Source: Ecdyonurus torrentis
Lineage: Eukaryota > Arthropoda > Insecta > Ephemeroptera > Heptageniidae
Length of the DNA stretch: 64,000 bases
Assembly: GCA_949318235.1 (NCBI GenBank)
Contig: OX439133.1
Span: 3,145,597 to 3,209,596, forward strand
Direction: 5' to 3'
A program made the translations under genes and the position numbers. How positions within the stretch are numbered: position 1 is the stretch's first letter; each line of letters opens with the position of its first letter. Positions 23,901 to 36,100 of the stretch are shown here, one piece after another. The notes below the pieces were generated by a model that did no database searches, was not told where the DNA came from, and was given only the letters and a program-made list of their open reading frames with translations.

Positions 23901-26233
23901 AGGCTCTTTCAAAAATTTTTGAAAAAACAGAAAGCAAATTTAATGGTCTATAATTATTAATTATTTTTTTACACCCTTTTTTATATAATGGTTTTATAAC
24001 TGCTGTTTTAAGTATATTTGGAAAAACTCCTTGTTCAAACGATTTATTTACTATATACGCTAGAATATGGTCTACGCAGCATAAATTACAAAAATTATTA
24101 TTATTGTTCTGTTATACATTTGTCTTAATCTTTTTCCCATTCCCCATAAGATAGCATTAGGTTTCCTAAGGCTCTTTTATTCCTGTTAAAAAAAAATCAC
24201 TCAAAGATGTATACATTGCTATATTTATTTATTTCAGAGCTAACGGACAACGTTTTGACAGCTCAAGCGGTTACCTTTTTCTTCAATGGTTTTGAGACCT
24301 CAGCAGGAGCTCTTAGTTACGCCATGCATGAGCTAGTGATAAACCCAGAAATACAAACCAAGCTACGTGAGGAGTTACGTAAACTGGTCGACCAGAATGA
24401 AGGAGTTTTGACTTACGAAGCCGTCACAGATTGTGCTTATCTGGACCAAATCTTCTTAGGTAAGTCTATAATGTATAACTTAGGAGTATTTTTAGGAATG
24501 TATTCAGATGGCTTCTATCTCAAAATCTATGATTGCCAATGCATAAGGTACCACTAACATGGCATCAAAGCGCAAGGATGTGAAAAGGGTCTTAACAGTA
24601 AATTATTATTTTCAGAAACACTTCGCAAGCACCCTGTAGCCGGATTCATGAACAAAATTTGCACACAACGGTACAAGATTCCCGACTCAGAGCATTTCAT
24701 TGAAAAAGGAACTCCTGTTACCATTCCTCTTAGTGGACTTCACTTTGATCCTAAGTATTACCCTGACCCTAACAAGTTTATACCTGAGAGGTTTTCAGAG
24801 GAGAATAAGAAGAGTCGTGTTCCAGGGACTTTCTTAGGGTTTGGAGACGGACCAAGGGAATGCATCGGTAAGTGATTAGTTACTAAAGAAGACCAAAAAA
24901 TTAGTAGGCAGTAATTTATTGCATATTCTATACTAGAAATCAAGTAAGGATGTGGGCGATTTATCGATTCCCCCTGGGCAGCCAATAGACGCTCAAGCTG
25001 CCAAGGTCACTAGGTGTTGGGGTAATGCTATAACTAAATGGAGAGTTTTTAGGTGCTCTCTTATTGGTCGCATCCTTAGCTGGCGTGGACTGTAAAATCC
25101 GTAGAACATGTTGAACAAACTTATATCCTACATCTGAAAATTAGCGTTGATTTAGCCGGAGTCATCGATTTCTAAATTATACGTGCGGACTTGCTAGTTT
25201 TCGCGCACGTGGGTCAATGAGCTGTGACGTCATAAAATCATATAATATACTATTTTATTAATGTAAAATAATTTAAAAATCAATGACTCCGGGAAAATCA
25301 ACGTTGATATTTAGGTATGTTAGGATATTACACATGTTTTTTGTTCAATGTGTTCTACGCCTTTAAATATTAAATCAAAATCGCTAGTTAAGAATTTTGT
25401 ATCTATAGATAAATTTTATCTCAAAATCTATAAAGAAAACTTTCAAACTTTATGGTGTCATTTAAAAATTAATACTAACAGCTACCTATGATAAAATTTT
25501 CAGTACAACAGATAAGTGAGAAAACAATAATTGAAAATAGCTTGGGCTCTAATAGAACTAAAACTTAAGAAAATAACAATTTAAATTCTTGCATGCTGAC
25601 CCCCTCTTAAGATAGTATAATAAAAATAAGCTCACTTAGGTGCTGTGACGTCACGTAAATCGTTTTGTCCATAAGGTTAACATTGCTTTTACCGTAACGA
25701 GTGACGTCACAGCTGCTGTGAGGCCCTATTTACTTATTTATTACATTTTTGAAGATCCTAATGACTCAGAAAGGAACAACTGTTTTGAGGCTGACTATAA
25801 GCGATTTTGGTCACATCCGCTTCCGTTTCTTCTTACTACACATGCGCAGTAAGTCGAAACGAAAGTGAATGTGAGCGAAATCCTTTATAGTCGGCTTCAA
25901 AACAGTTGTTCCTTTATTAGTCCAATGTATCACTGTGGAAAATTTTAGATTTTTCTTTCTATACAACTTTTTTGTCAAATCCCGCAGTACCTGATGTATC
26001 GCCTCTTTTTTCATTATTGATTGGTTACTTTTTTTGTTTTTACAGCAATCAAATTTGCCCACGCACAAGTGAAAGCAGCTCTAGCTACAGTAGTCCTCAA
26101 CTTTGAACTTCTACCAACAAAAAACACGACAGAACCAGTCGAGATTAACATTAAATTTATCTTGAATAATCCCGTGGGAGGACTTCCTATGAAAGCTGTT
26201 GCACTCAATTACCTACCATTCTACTCTATATAA
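18723..26233 (+). CDS. Cytochrome P450-2, CYP6-like (CYP3 clan)
   Basis: Coding exons: 18723-18935, 20232-20430, 21097-21675, 24238-24459, 24616-24867 and 26046-26233, giving 550 residues with the same phases as P450-1. The N-terminal anchor is three residues longer (WWPDILVLIAVIATI). Landmarks: W149-x3-R153, GFETS about 348-352, E405-T-L-R408, PERF, and FGDGPRECIG with C487. Here the residue before the heme cysteine is E, while the other three genes have Q. The codon that is TGA or TAA in its sisters is CTA, so the protein runs on by LPFYSI before TAA. Exon 4 is nearly identical to that of P450-1. Intron 4 (2.6 kb) holds a non-LTR retrotransposon in the opposite strand. Same inferred role as P450-1; substrate unknown. 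Confidence 0.94.
19115..20060. other. P450-2 intron 2 contents
   Basis: A T-run (19175-19216), GCATAA-rich MITE pieces and, from 19605 to about 20055, a less AT-rich insert with short inverted GGGAGAAGTGTA/TACACTTCTCCC segments near 19755 and 20012. The 100-codon open frame inside it has no recognisable domain. Confidence 0.45.
20909..20969. repeat. (CT)n microsatellite
   Basis: About 60 bp of CT repeats in P450-2 intron 3. Confidence 0.95.
21861..22016. mobile_element. Foldback MITE, AACCCTTC ends
   Basis: AACCCTTCTGTAGTCTTAC at the left and GTACTGAAGGGTTAA at the right, with inner ACTGTAAAG/CTTTACA complementarity. Confidence 0.55.
22437..24076 (-). pseudogene. Truncated non-LTR retrotransposon, reverse transcriptase
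   Basis: The main open frame (23843-22617, 408 codons) is the C-terminal part of a CR1/jockey-type reverse transcriptase. It shows FLDLSKAFD at 34-42, a VIQGSLMGP motif at 101-109, YADD at 132-135 and a KFLGIIID segment. The frame continues upstream to about 24074 in another phase (INNYRPLNLLS, then FQHGF). The two phases meet at a run of nine A at about 23825-23833, so a one-base shift has broken the protein. The 5' end, including any endonuclease, is absent. The 3' end after the stop has GAATAAAGAATTTTGAATTT. It lies inside a GCATAA-rich MITE (22286-22436 and 24077-24105). A second 3'-end remnant is at 62745-62840. Confidence 0.9.
25096..25368. mobile_element. TTAA-2 MITE, divergent copy
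   Basis: Carries AGAACATGTTGAACAAAC, ATTTAGCCGGAGTCATCG, CRE-like TGACGTCA and the end GTGTTCTACGCCTTTAAA. Better copies: 32123-32438, 39440-39738, 39740-40046, 40364-40679, 60378-60690 and 61107-61423; partial at 26940-27125. Confidence 0.65.
25395..26005. mobile_element. TTAA-3 MITE with nested elements
   Basis: The outer MITE starts near TAGTTAAGAATTTTG and ends CCGCAGTACCTGATGTATC. Inside are a foldback with GTGACGTCAC ends (about 25634-25735) and an AACAACTGTTTTGAGGC MITE (25773-25918). It ends 40 bp before the exon 7 acceptor of P450-2. Confidence 0.65.
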
Positions 26234-26254
26234 TTGCATGCATATAAAATTTCA

Positions 26255-26913
26255 CGCCACGTGTGAACAACAAATAATATGAGTTGTTATGAGGGACCGG
26301 ATTTTCAGTATAGAAATGTCTGCTTGCGCTTGCAAAAACAGCAGTTACTTTTCCTGCTGCACAATAAAATATTTCCTATCTATACCTGTAATTTACCTCA
26401 AAATACCTGGAATGAATCAAAATTTATAAATATTTAGTAAATTGTTGCGCGGTACGAGAAGCAACCAAACTTGCAGGCGCAAGCACACATTTGCAACTGA
26501 AAATCCGGTCCCTACCCCAGAAAATGATACATTTTTCCAGTTTAAAAAACTTGTAAATATTTTATTATTATTTTGTTAATTGTGTGAGTAATAATAACAA
26601 GACCAACGTTTGAAATGTCAGAATTAATGCTATAGGGTGTATTCATTCATGTTAAAGCACTCAATGGGCAGCATAGGAAAATAACTCATTTTGCCAGTTT
26701 AAAAACACTATATGCAATATTTTTGAGAGCATTTATGCAGTAAATATGTTGAATTAGTATCTCAAGTATGGGATAAAAATAACAAAAAATTAACCGATTT
26801 CCCAAAGAAAATTACCTAAAATCAAGTTCGTCCTATGCTGAGCAATGTTATTCACTACTTCAGTATGGCCTCCAAGCGCATTAAATATGATGTAATGTGC
26901 ATACACCCTATAC
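26255..26913. mobile_element. TA-1 MITEs, one carrying an AGGGACCGGATTTTCAGT element
   Basis: A divergent TA-1 copy (26255-26540) is split by a foldback element at 26288-26515, whose inverted ends read AGGGACCGGATTTTCAGT. A well-preserved TA-1 copy follows at 26632-26913 with CTATAGGGTGTAT and ATACACCCTATAC ends. Confidence 0.65.
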
Positions 26914-26939
26914 TATAAACTGCCTGGGTGAATAACATG

Positions 26940-27500
26940 TCTTAAAAAGGTTCCATCCACGTGCAAGTAAACCGGGCGAGCTGTGACGTCAGTGACCGGC
27001 AGCGGCATTTTGTGCATGGAAAATAAATTAGAAATCAATGACTCCAGCCAAATCAACGTTGATTTTCAGGTTTGTTAGGATATTACGCAACATTTTTGTT
27101 CAAGGTGTTCTACGCCTTCAACAAAACGTCTGAGAGTATTAATGTTGTTAATTAGGTTGAATTAGGTTTCCAAGTATGCGATTTTTTTTTTTTTTATACT
27201 AATTTTTAAAAGAAAAAAAAACGACGTTTTTCCTATGCTGCGCATGATTATTTATTGCTCCACTATGGCGTCCAAGCGTATTTAGTATGACTTCATGTGC
27301 ATAACCCCATGGTACACTTCGATTTTGTGACGGCAAAATATACTCTTTTTTTTGTAATATTTTGTGATTCAAAAACACTTTTATAACCGCGGTCCTAAAT
27401 AGTGTAAAGCACACTAAAGAACATGGAAAAAAATACCTAAAAATATGCTATTGCAATGCAGCAGCATAAAATAGTTTATGCTATATTGTACAGTGATTAT
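26940..27500. other. Partial MITEs between P450-2 and P450-3
   Basis: A TTAA-2 part (26940-27125) runs into a TA-1 part (27125-27310), and a GCATAA-rich remnant lies at 27430-27500. No gene seen. Confidence 0.5.
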
Positions 27501-27685
27501 GCTACCGCATAATTTCTTAAATTATTACAAAATAACAACATTTTATTACTCTTATTACTCGCTGAGATTGTTTGCATTTAATAACAATTTGAATTTTTCA
27601 CTAATAAAATTAATATTTCTTTAATAATACGAGTATTAATTTTTTTTAAAGCACAATTATATAAAATTCTACATTCTACATTTTA

Positions 27686-27722
<37 letters not shown>

Positions 27723-27950
27723 CTTTCAAGTATAAATAAATAAAGCTGAAAAATGAGAAACAAGTATTTATTTGATAAGAAGTTTTAAAGTTAGAAAAGT
27801 TGTGATTTTTAGCATACTTTTATATAATTCTTGTTTAAAGGCAGAAAGTTACATAATTTTAAATTTATAAATTAAACCTTTCTGTAAAAAAAAAAAAAAT
27901 AAAAAAAAAATGCATCGTTAGACGATTAAAAACAAAAATTCAATTAATTC

Positions 27951-28307
27951 TTAAGGGTTGTATTTAGATGGCTTGTTTTTTAAAATCTAAACAAAAAAAC
28001 ATCTAAACTTTATGATGATATTTGAAAGTTAACAGTAACAGCTACCTATGATACAATTTTCAGACTCCCCGTGACCATCAGATTAGAGAGAAAATAATTA
28101 TTGAAATTAACATGGGCTCTTATGGGACTAAAACTTCAAAAAAATCATAATTTAAAATATAGCATAATAGTGACCCTCGAAATTTTATTTTTGGATTTTA
28201 TATTTTGAATATCCTAATGTCGTAATGTATCACCGTGCAAAATTTCAGATTTTTCTTTCTTTGCAATTCTCTATTTAAATCCCGCCGTACCTGATCTCCC
28301 GCCTTAA
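27951..28307. mobile_element. TTAA-3 MITE, best-preserved copy
   Basis: TTAAGGGTTGTATTTAGATG to CTGATCTCCCGCCTTAA, 357 bp including both TTAA. Confidence 0.85.
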
Positions 28308-28454
28308 ATCGTTGCCTAAATTATATGAAATTTTGATTTTAAAGTTAAGGATTATAAATCTTGTAATTTTATCTTTTACTTGTTAGTTGAAAATAAATAT
28401 ATCATAATGTTAGATAAATTTATCAGGCAATTTAAATGCAAAGATTAAAAAAAA

Positions 28455-28492
<38 letters not shown>

Positions 28493-28597
28493 TTTATTCA
28501 TAAACTAAACTTGACATTAAAAAAGACATTTCTCTAAAAATTTAATGTGTTACGTAATGCATTTGAAATGAAATTGATATGCCGAAGTAATGTTAAC

Positions 28598-28722
28598 GCA
28601 TGCGCAGAGCGAGATATAAAATAAAATAATATTTTCGTTCTGAGTGTGATAAATACTAAATACAAGCAACATTATTTACTGACGCGGAGTCTGCAAGAGA
28701 GATAGAGAGAAGCAGCATCACA
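28598..28722 (+). promoter_or_regulatory. P450-3 promoter and non-coding first exon
   Basis: ACGCATGCGCAG (28596-28607) is followed by GATATAAAATAAAA, a probable TATA box. The exon has GGAGTCTGCAAGAGAGA and ends GCATCACA at GTAAGTATA (28723). It resembles the P450-4 first exon (GGAGTCTGCGAGAGCGAGAG, ending AATCACG). The first intron to the ATG exon is 4.4 kb. Confidence 0.6.
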
Positions 28723-28863
28723 GTAAGTATATAACTTAATTAAGGCTTAAGTGTTTAATAGAGTGACCTAATATTATTATGTATAGCATAGGGTGTTTGC
28801 ATGCATGTAAAAGTCGACGCCATATGTGAGCACTACACGCAACAAAATTAATACTAACAATGT

Positions 28864-29013
28864 AATAGGTAGACATATAAGCTAGAACACAGGTATTATT
28901 ATACTACATTAATACCTAATGCAGGTGCAATATGCTACAATAGGTAGACATATAAGGTAGAACACAGGTATTATTATACTACAATAATACCTAATGCAGG
29001 TGCAATATGCTAC
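28864..29013. repeat. 75-bp tandem duplication
   Basis: Two near-identical units of AATAGGTAGACATATAAG to GGTGCAATATGCTAC, differing at only a few bases. Confidence 0.85.
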
Positions 29014-29227
29014 AATAAAGGTGTGACTCACTTAGATTAAGTGGTATTGTATAGTTTTATAACTACCTGTTCTAAATTCAAATGTACCTATTGCAAAATA
29101 CAGGATTCATGTATGTACCTGACATTGGTAGCAAGTTTTTTTCCGTGTTTTTATTAACACTTTCCAAGTATAGAAAAATTGACACATTTTTACATGTTTA
29201 AAAAGTAAGCAAAAATTTTTAGGAGCA

Positions 29228-29415
29228 CACTCTAAATATTGGTGCATTACTTTAGTAACGAATACTAACTTGTTTAATATATACACTTTTAAGTTATTAT
29301 GAGTATACATTACAACTCACTCATTATACTCATTATAACTTAAAAGTGTATATATTATCTTAAATAACTTAGTATTCGTAACTAAATTAATGCACTAATT
29401 TTTAGAGTGACTAAT
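29228..29415. mobile_element. Foldback MITE, CACTCTAAATATT ends
   Basis: The arms extend from TGGTGCATTACTTTAGTAAC through TAAGTTATTATGAGTATA and return in reverse complement to 29415. Confidence 0.65.
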
Positions 29416-29419
29416 TGAA

Positions 29420-30620
29420 TTAAGTTTTTAATTTGCGATAAAAATGAGTAATAAAATACTCATTTTTAACGTAAATAGTAAAATTATACTCTATCCTGAG
29501 CAATGATTTTGATTGCTGTCATCGAAGCGCTTTCAGTACAACGTCTTACGTATTCTTTTAATATAATAATCTATTGTTTATTTTTGTAATTATTATTTAA
29601 TTAACCGCTTCGTGAATCTTTTAATATAAGATTTTAAGGCGGTGGGGGACCGAGTTGGACAGGAAATCGCTAAAAGAAGAACTGTATTCTCACAATTATT
29701 TTTTGTACATGATTTAATTCCAATAAAACCAACACTATAATTTTCAAATAAAATCAAGTAAATTTAAAATATATATTTTTTATACAGTACCCAAAAAAAT
29801 TTAACTCATATTTTTAATTGTGAAAAAGTTTCTAATTTGACTAAAATTTCCCGATCAAATTTAAATTTCCACATTTACATGTTATATTTAAAGTGTAATA
29901 ACTTAAATATTTGATCGTGTTTTCATATGTTTGACATAACTCAATTTTTAAGTAACATTTCTTCTTTACTTTGTGTTATTATTATTATTCGCAACCGTCC
30001 TAGTTTGCGAGATATCAGTCGGTCACCTACCCCCTTAAGTATGATTTAAATTTAATTTTTATTTTCTAGATAACAAACTTATTGTGAACATCATGACATG
30101 ACCAATTGTATATGATATTAAAATATGATAATTTTCAAATAACATTTTTCTATTTAGTAAATTATTTTTTTAATTTCTAAAGCAATAGACTAGAGAAAAA
30201 CATAAGCATTTATATCACAAAACACTTGATGGGATTTACATGAATAACATTTGTGTGTCTCAAAACCCAACAGTATAACGCCCCTTAGCAGTAATCCGAA
30301 AATTCGATTTATGCTACCCGCACCACATTTTCATACTAATTTTTGCATGTTTCTGACGTCATAAACATGAATTTTCACGCAAATTGCATACTTTACAGTT
30401 TTTTTCACGATCTCTCGTGGGCCTACATTACCACTATAAAAATTGTCATCAGTTTTGAAGATCCAATGTCGTGTTTATTCATTAAAAAGCACATGTTGTT
30501 TCATTGTGGTCTAAGGATTTAATTTTATTTCTCAAGGTCTTTTTTTTTTTTTGAAAATGCAAATTATTTGAAAGAGAAAGAAAGTGACGTAACTACTTTT
30601 GTACATACGTATAAAAATAA
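29420..30620. other. P450-3 intron 1, left part
   Basis: Mostly unassigned AT-rich sequence. The stretch 29640-30060 resembles 13680-14100 in P450-1 intron 5 (AAAAGAGGAACT, TTACATGTTATCTTTAAAG and CGAGATATGAGCC-like parts), so it is another dispersed repeat. A TTAA-4 MITE occupies 30178-30525. Confidence 0.45.
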
Positions 30621-31126
30621 ATACATAATAATTATGCTATCGTATTTTCAGCATAATTTGTGCTATACTGCATATAATTACATGTCATATCATAAAAGCT
30701 ATATATGTTGTACAGCATAAACATTTATGATGTTCTTATTCAGCACCATTTATGCTATAATTACATAAATGCAGCATAAATTTAAAAATTTATTCTTTCA
30801 GTGCATGAGTACAAAAAAAAAGTGAAAAAAAGTGAAAAAAAAAAAAAAAAAAGAGAAAAAAAAGTGAAAAAGAAAAAGTGACGAATTTGAATAATTGGTC
30901 AATACATGCGGATAAAATAAAACATGTCGTCAGTGCGCAATATTTTTAGTTACAATTTAAAAATTCGCCTATTAAAATATCATATAGTATAGAAGTTCAC
31001 GCATCACCAAATATTTATAATATTAAACGCTAACCTTACCTATGAATAACTATACATTAATATAAGTGACAGTATTTTCTTATGTATAAACCACCCACAC
31101 TAGTTCTCCAAACTCAAAGCCGCTAA

Positions 31127-31695
31127 AGGTGGAGACAGCGGTCAAATTATCGCAATCGCATTCCTATTAAAATGTGACTGCGATAGCTGAGCAAACAGTG
31201 GTCAAATTTTTACCCCCAAAAGTTTTGTGATAAACGGCCATCGAAAATGGCGGACCATGCCCAGCTGACAAAAATAGAAAAGAATAATAAATTAATAATA
31301 GAGGTTTTTAAGCAAAATTAACGATTTGCATTTATTTGTAGTGTTATAAAAATTAATTACATACTGAAATTTTTATATCAGACCTTATTATTAAGAAGAT
31401 TTAACACCATACACACAGGAGTTAAAAGAGTGGTTTGAATTTGGCGCGAGACATAATATACGATTGTCATCTGCCGATGCCTGAACGGCGCGTCTGATTG
31501 GCCCACGTCATACCGCATTCTTTATGTTTTCGCAAAAGTTAGGTGAAGTCTAACTTATGCGAAGCGCATTACCGCTACCGCAAAAGTTAAAGAAATGCGC
31601 CAGCTCTTAGCGCGTAAACCCACTAGCCAATCAGAGAGCTAGTTTACTATCGCTGTCACAATAAAAACGCGAAACTTTGACCGCTGTCTCCACCT
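31127..31695. mobile_element. Harbinger-like MITE with TAA duplication
   Basis: Inverted ends AGGTGGAGACAGCGGTCAAA and TTTGACCGCTGTCTCCACCT are perfect over 20 bp. TAA stands on both sides (31124-31126 and 31696-31698). The paralogous intron of P450-4 (about 44940-44960) lacks the element and has one CTAAG. It is 569 bp, less AT-rich than its surroundings and has no transposase frame. A three-base TWA target is typical of PIF/Harbinger elements. Confidence 0.85.
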
Positions 31696-32122
31696 TAAGT
31701 AACAGATTGTATATAGGATTTGTTTATATAGAGACGGGCTAAAAAATTTCAAGGTTGATATCGTCACTAAAATATCATATATGTTGTGGCTGTGAGAAAT
31801 CAATGAATACTCTTCTGACTTCTGACAGATAACAAAGTGATACAGAACGAAGATACAGCGATAATCAATTATAGTATTTTAAGTATTGATAAGAAAGAAA
31901 GTAAACGCCACGTTATTACATTGATAAAAAAGAAGAAGAAATATCGGTATCATCCTGGTCATGTCAAAAGGGCTTATCTCCATTGATCAACAAATCACTT
32001 TAGGGCATATCTCCAGTGATCAGCAAAATTAAAAGTTAGGGTGTATCTCCACTGCGGAGAAACGCCCTAAAATTGTTAATCAACAGTATTATGTAAAAGC
32101 TTGAATGTTTACAGACGATGCA

Positions 32123-33033
32123 TTAAAGGCATAGAACACCTTGAACAAAAATGTTGTGTAATATCCTAACAAACCTGAAAATCAACGTTGATTCGGCCGG
32201 AGTCATTAATTTCTAATTTATTTTCCATTCATAAAATGCCGCTGCCGGTCACTGACGTCACAGCTCGCCCGGTTTACTTGCGCGTGGACCAGGCGAGCTG
32301 TGACGTCAGTGACTGGCAGCGGCATTTTGTGAATGGAAAATAAATTAGAAATCAATGACTTCGGTCAAATCAACGTTGATTTTCAGGTTTGTTAGGATAA
32401 TACGCAACTTTCTTGTTCAAGGTGTTCTACGCCTTTAAATGTTTTACGAGAATCACTTTTGCAGACAAAAATAACTACGTAATAATTATGCTAGTTTATT
32501 TTCAGCACAATTTCGTCAGTACCACATAAATAATAATAAACTGCATAATTACTATGTTATATAGCAAAAATATTATGTTGTGCAACATAATTATTTATAT
32601 TGTTCTAATGTAGAATTATTTATGCTATAATGACAAAGTGTAGTATAAATTATGTAATTTATTCGTTCCGTGCATTGTGTCTTTTTTACAATTATGCATT
32701 TAAAGGCATAGGCAACATAAAAACATAAGCATTTATAACACTGGACACTTACATAAATAACATTAAATGGTTTCAAAACCCAACTGTAACGCCGTAGCAG
32801 TGAACAGAAAATTTCAAAATATGCAACCAGCACAACATTTTAATACTAGTTTTTGCATTTTTCTGACGTCATAAACAGAAATATTCACTCAAATTGCATA
32901 CTTTACAGTTTTTTCACGCTCTCTTGTTGGGCCACGTTTACATTCTGGTAGAAATTATCATCAGTTTTATAGATCCCATTTTGTGTTTATTGACAAAAAA
33001 GAACCTGCTGTTTCATGTTTTCTATGCCTTTAA
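32123..33033. mobile_element. TTAA-2, GCATAA-rich and TTAA-4 MITEs
   Basis: TTAA-2 at 32123-32438 (316 bp, GGCATAGAACACCTTGAAC ends), a GCATAA-rich copy at 32465-32675 and TTAA-4 at 32700-33033. The last ends 69 bp before the acceptor of the P450-3 start exon. Confidence 0.75.
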
Positions 33034-33102
33034 GTTCTTATTTAGTTATTTAATTGATTTTTATTTCGTTAATATTTGATAATAACTATTTGTGTTCGCC
33101 AG

Positions 33103-36100
33103 ATGGGAGTGCTGCTTGCTGACTCGTACTGGGCCGATACTTTGGTCCTGGTCGCTACAATATGTGGTCTCATCTACTACTGGTCCACTTCTACCTACAA
33201 CTATTGGAAAGACCGCGGGGTCAAGACGGTGCCCAATGTCTTCCCCTTGTTAGGATCTCTTAAAGACGCTATCTTACTTAAGACACAAATGGGGTTGCAA
33301 TTTACGGTAAGAAAATATAGTACAAATTTAACCTAGAACCTGTTCTATATTAATGTCAATTCAACTGTGAGGCGCAATATCAAAATTATAGTTAAATTCC
33401 TTGTCAACTCACTTTTTTTATCATTTAAAATACTAGATTGATAATTATCTTACCTTATTATTCATGAATTATACATTAGCACGTTGATTTTGTATTTATT
33501 TTCATTTATTTTTATTTTAGCGGTTATTTCACGCATTTTACGTCACAATGTACCAATGGGGCTGTGATAGAGCGGTGACTGTGATTGGCGGCGGTACATT
33601 GTGACGTCAGATACGTGATATAACCGAAAAAAGGAAAATAAACGAAAATAAATACAAAATCAACGTGATGGTGTCTAATTCATGGATAATAAGGTATGAT
33701 AATTATCAATCTATGGTATTCTAAATGATAAAAAAGTAAGTTGATAAGGGCTTTAAGAACATCTGAAGCGCAATTAGTGAATAAATAAACTCAGCAACAC
33801 TTATGAGATGTCTGTTTAATTATTTTCTGAAGAAAGCGCAGTTATCACTTTCATAGTTTTTGTCAGGGTATGTTTGATTAAATCTAAAAGTACCAGTAGA
33901 ATATGGGTCATCTTAAGTGTCAGCAGCGTTGCCAAATTTACATATGCGTAAAACTTGAAGTTTTATAAGTGAATAAAAGCTGCAAGTGCTACACAAACAT
34001 ATATTTGGCAGCGTTGCTGTCACTTTAAATGACAATTTATCTATTTTCTAAAGAAAGTGACATCGCTTTGATATACTTTTAGAGTTTTTAAAGTATGTAC
34101 ACTCTTCTTGAATAAATTTGACTGGTTGCGTCCCATAGATTTAAAGGAATAGACCAGAGAAAAACATAAGCATTTATATCACAAAACACTTGATGGGATT
34201 TACATAAATAACATTAGTTTGTCTCAAAACCCAACAGTAGCCCCGTAGCAGTGATCAGAAAATTGGATTTATGCAACCTGCACAACATTTTCATACTAAT
34301 TTTTGCATGTTTCTGACGTCATAAACATGAATTTTTACGCAATTTGCATACTTTACAGATTTTTCACGCTCTCTCGTAGGGTTACATTAACATTCTGGTA
34401 GAAATTGTCATCAATTTTGAAGATCCCATTTTGTGTTTATTCATTAAAAAGCACGTGTTGTTTTATGTGGTCCATGGCTTTAACATTTGAATGGTATAAT
34501 ATATATATGACCGTTACGTTTAGGTTTATTCGGGAGGAATGTATATAGTACAGTTTCAGAAAAATGAAAGGTAACTATTTGAACATGTTGTTATTTTACG
34601 TGCCTCAAATGCTATTTGGAAATGATATTGTAAAACGTAATATTCTCGTGTTTTGTAGCGGGCTAAGGTGTGTAACGTTATCTATTAGGTGAGCTGCTTT
34701 AGCTAGCCAGCCAAACACGCCTCATGATTCACGTGCGGATATGACGTAATAATATAGGGTCTATGCATTCATGTTAAAAACGACGTCATGTTAGATAACT
34801 CAATAACATGGGTAGCATAGGACAAAAATTCATTTTGCCAGTTTAAAAACACTATACAATATTTTTGAGATTATTGATGCTGTAAATATGTTGAATTAGT
34901 ATCTCAAGTATGTGAGAAAAATAGCAATAACAAAAAATTAACCGATTACCTAAAGAAAATTGGCTTAAATGAAGTTTGTCCTATGCTGAGCAATGTTATG
35001 GACTAATCCAGTATGGCCTCCAAGCGCAATAAATATGACATCATCCGCATACACCCTATAGTTTCTCATAAAGTTTGAGACGTGCAAAAAAAGCGGCAAG
35101 TTTAAATGGTAACCTATTATTTGTCTGAAACTGTACATGGCAAGTGTGATTGCTAGGTGACATTGACAGTAATATTAACACGAAGATCAAACGATATTTT
35201 TATATTGCTAACATTTACTATGTCCTCCAGGAGATGTACTGGTCACTAGATGGTGAGAGATACGGCGGCTACTATAAGATCAGACAGCCCGCTCTAATGT
35301 TACGTGATCCTGCTCTTATTAAGACAGTCATGACCAAAGACTTCAATTATTTTCAAAATAACGACTTTGACATCAACGAGAAGAATGACCCGATGTTTGG
35401 TGAGTTTAGAGTAACACAATAAATTACATAATTTATGCTGAATTTATGTCATTATAGCATAAATTATGTTAAAGTAGAACAACATAAATAATTATGCTGT
35501 ATAACATAATATTTAGACCATATAATTTAATTATTATGCAATATAAGATATCATTACGTTCCGTCTTTACAGAGTAGAACAAATCAAGTCAAAACACAAA
35601 ATAAATATACAACAAAATATAAAGCAAATTTATGTCCTATAAGATCAATTATATTTGACATTATTAACTGTTAAATAATCAGACACATTATGTGAAACAT
35701 TTTTTTCAAGTTGGTATTTCTGTACTGATTTCTTAAAGCCCCTGTCAACTTACTTTTTTATCATTTACCCCCGTAAGCTGCGACGCTAACTAACTAGTTA
35801 AACCGTAGTTAAGTTGTTATTTTGATTGTTGCAACAATTAAAAAAAGATAACTAGGGTTTAACTAGAGGTTGCAGCTTACAGCCCTTAGATTACTATATT
35901 GATAATAACCATACCTAAATATCCATGAATTAGACACCAACACGTTGATTTTGTATTTTTTATTTTGACGGTTATTTCACATATCCGACGTCACAATATA
36001 CCACCGCCAATCACAGTCACCGCTCTGGTCACGTGATAAATTTAGGCCCTCCCTCAAGTTCTTTACCACTATCACGACCCCATCGGTACATTGTGATGTC

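Noticed and set aside
26234..33102. A missing fifth P450 or pseudogene in the largest gap
   Set aside because: Searching both strands for WxxxR, GFETS, ExxR and heme-loop codons in context gave none; the space is MITEs and the P450-3 first exon and intron.
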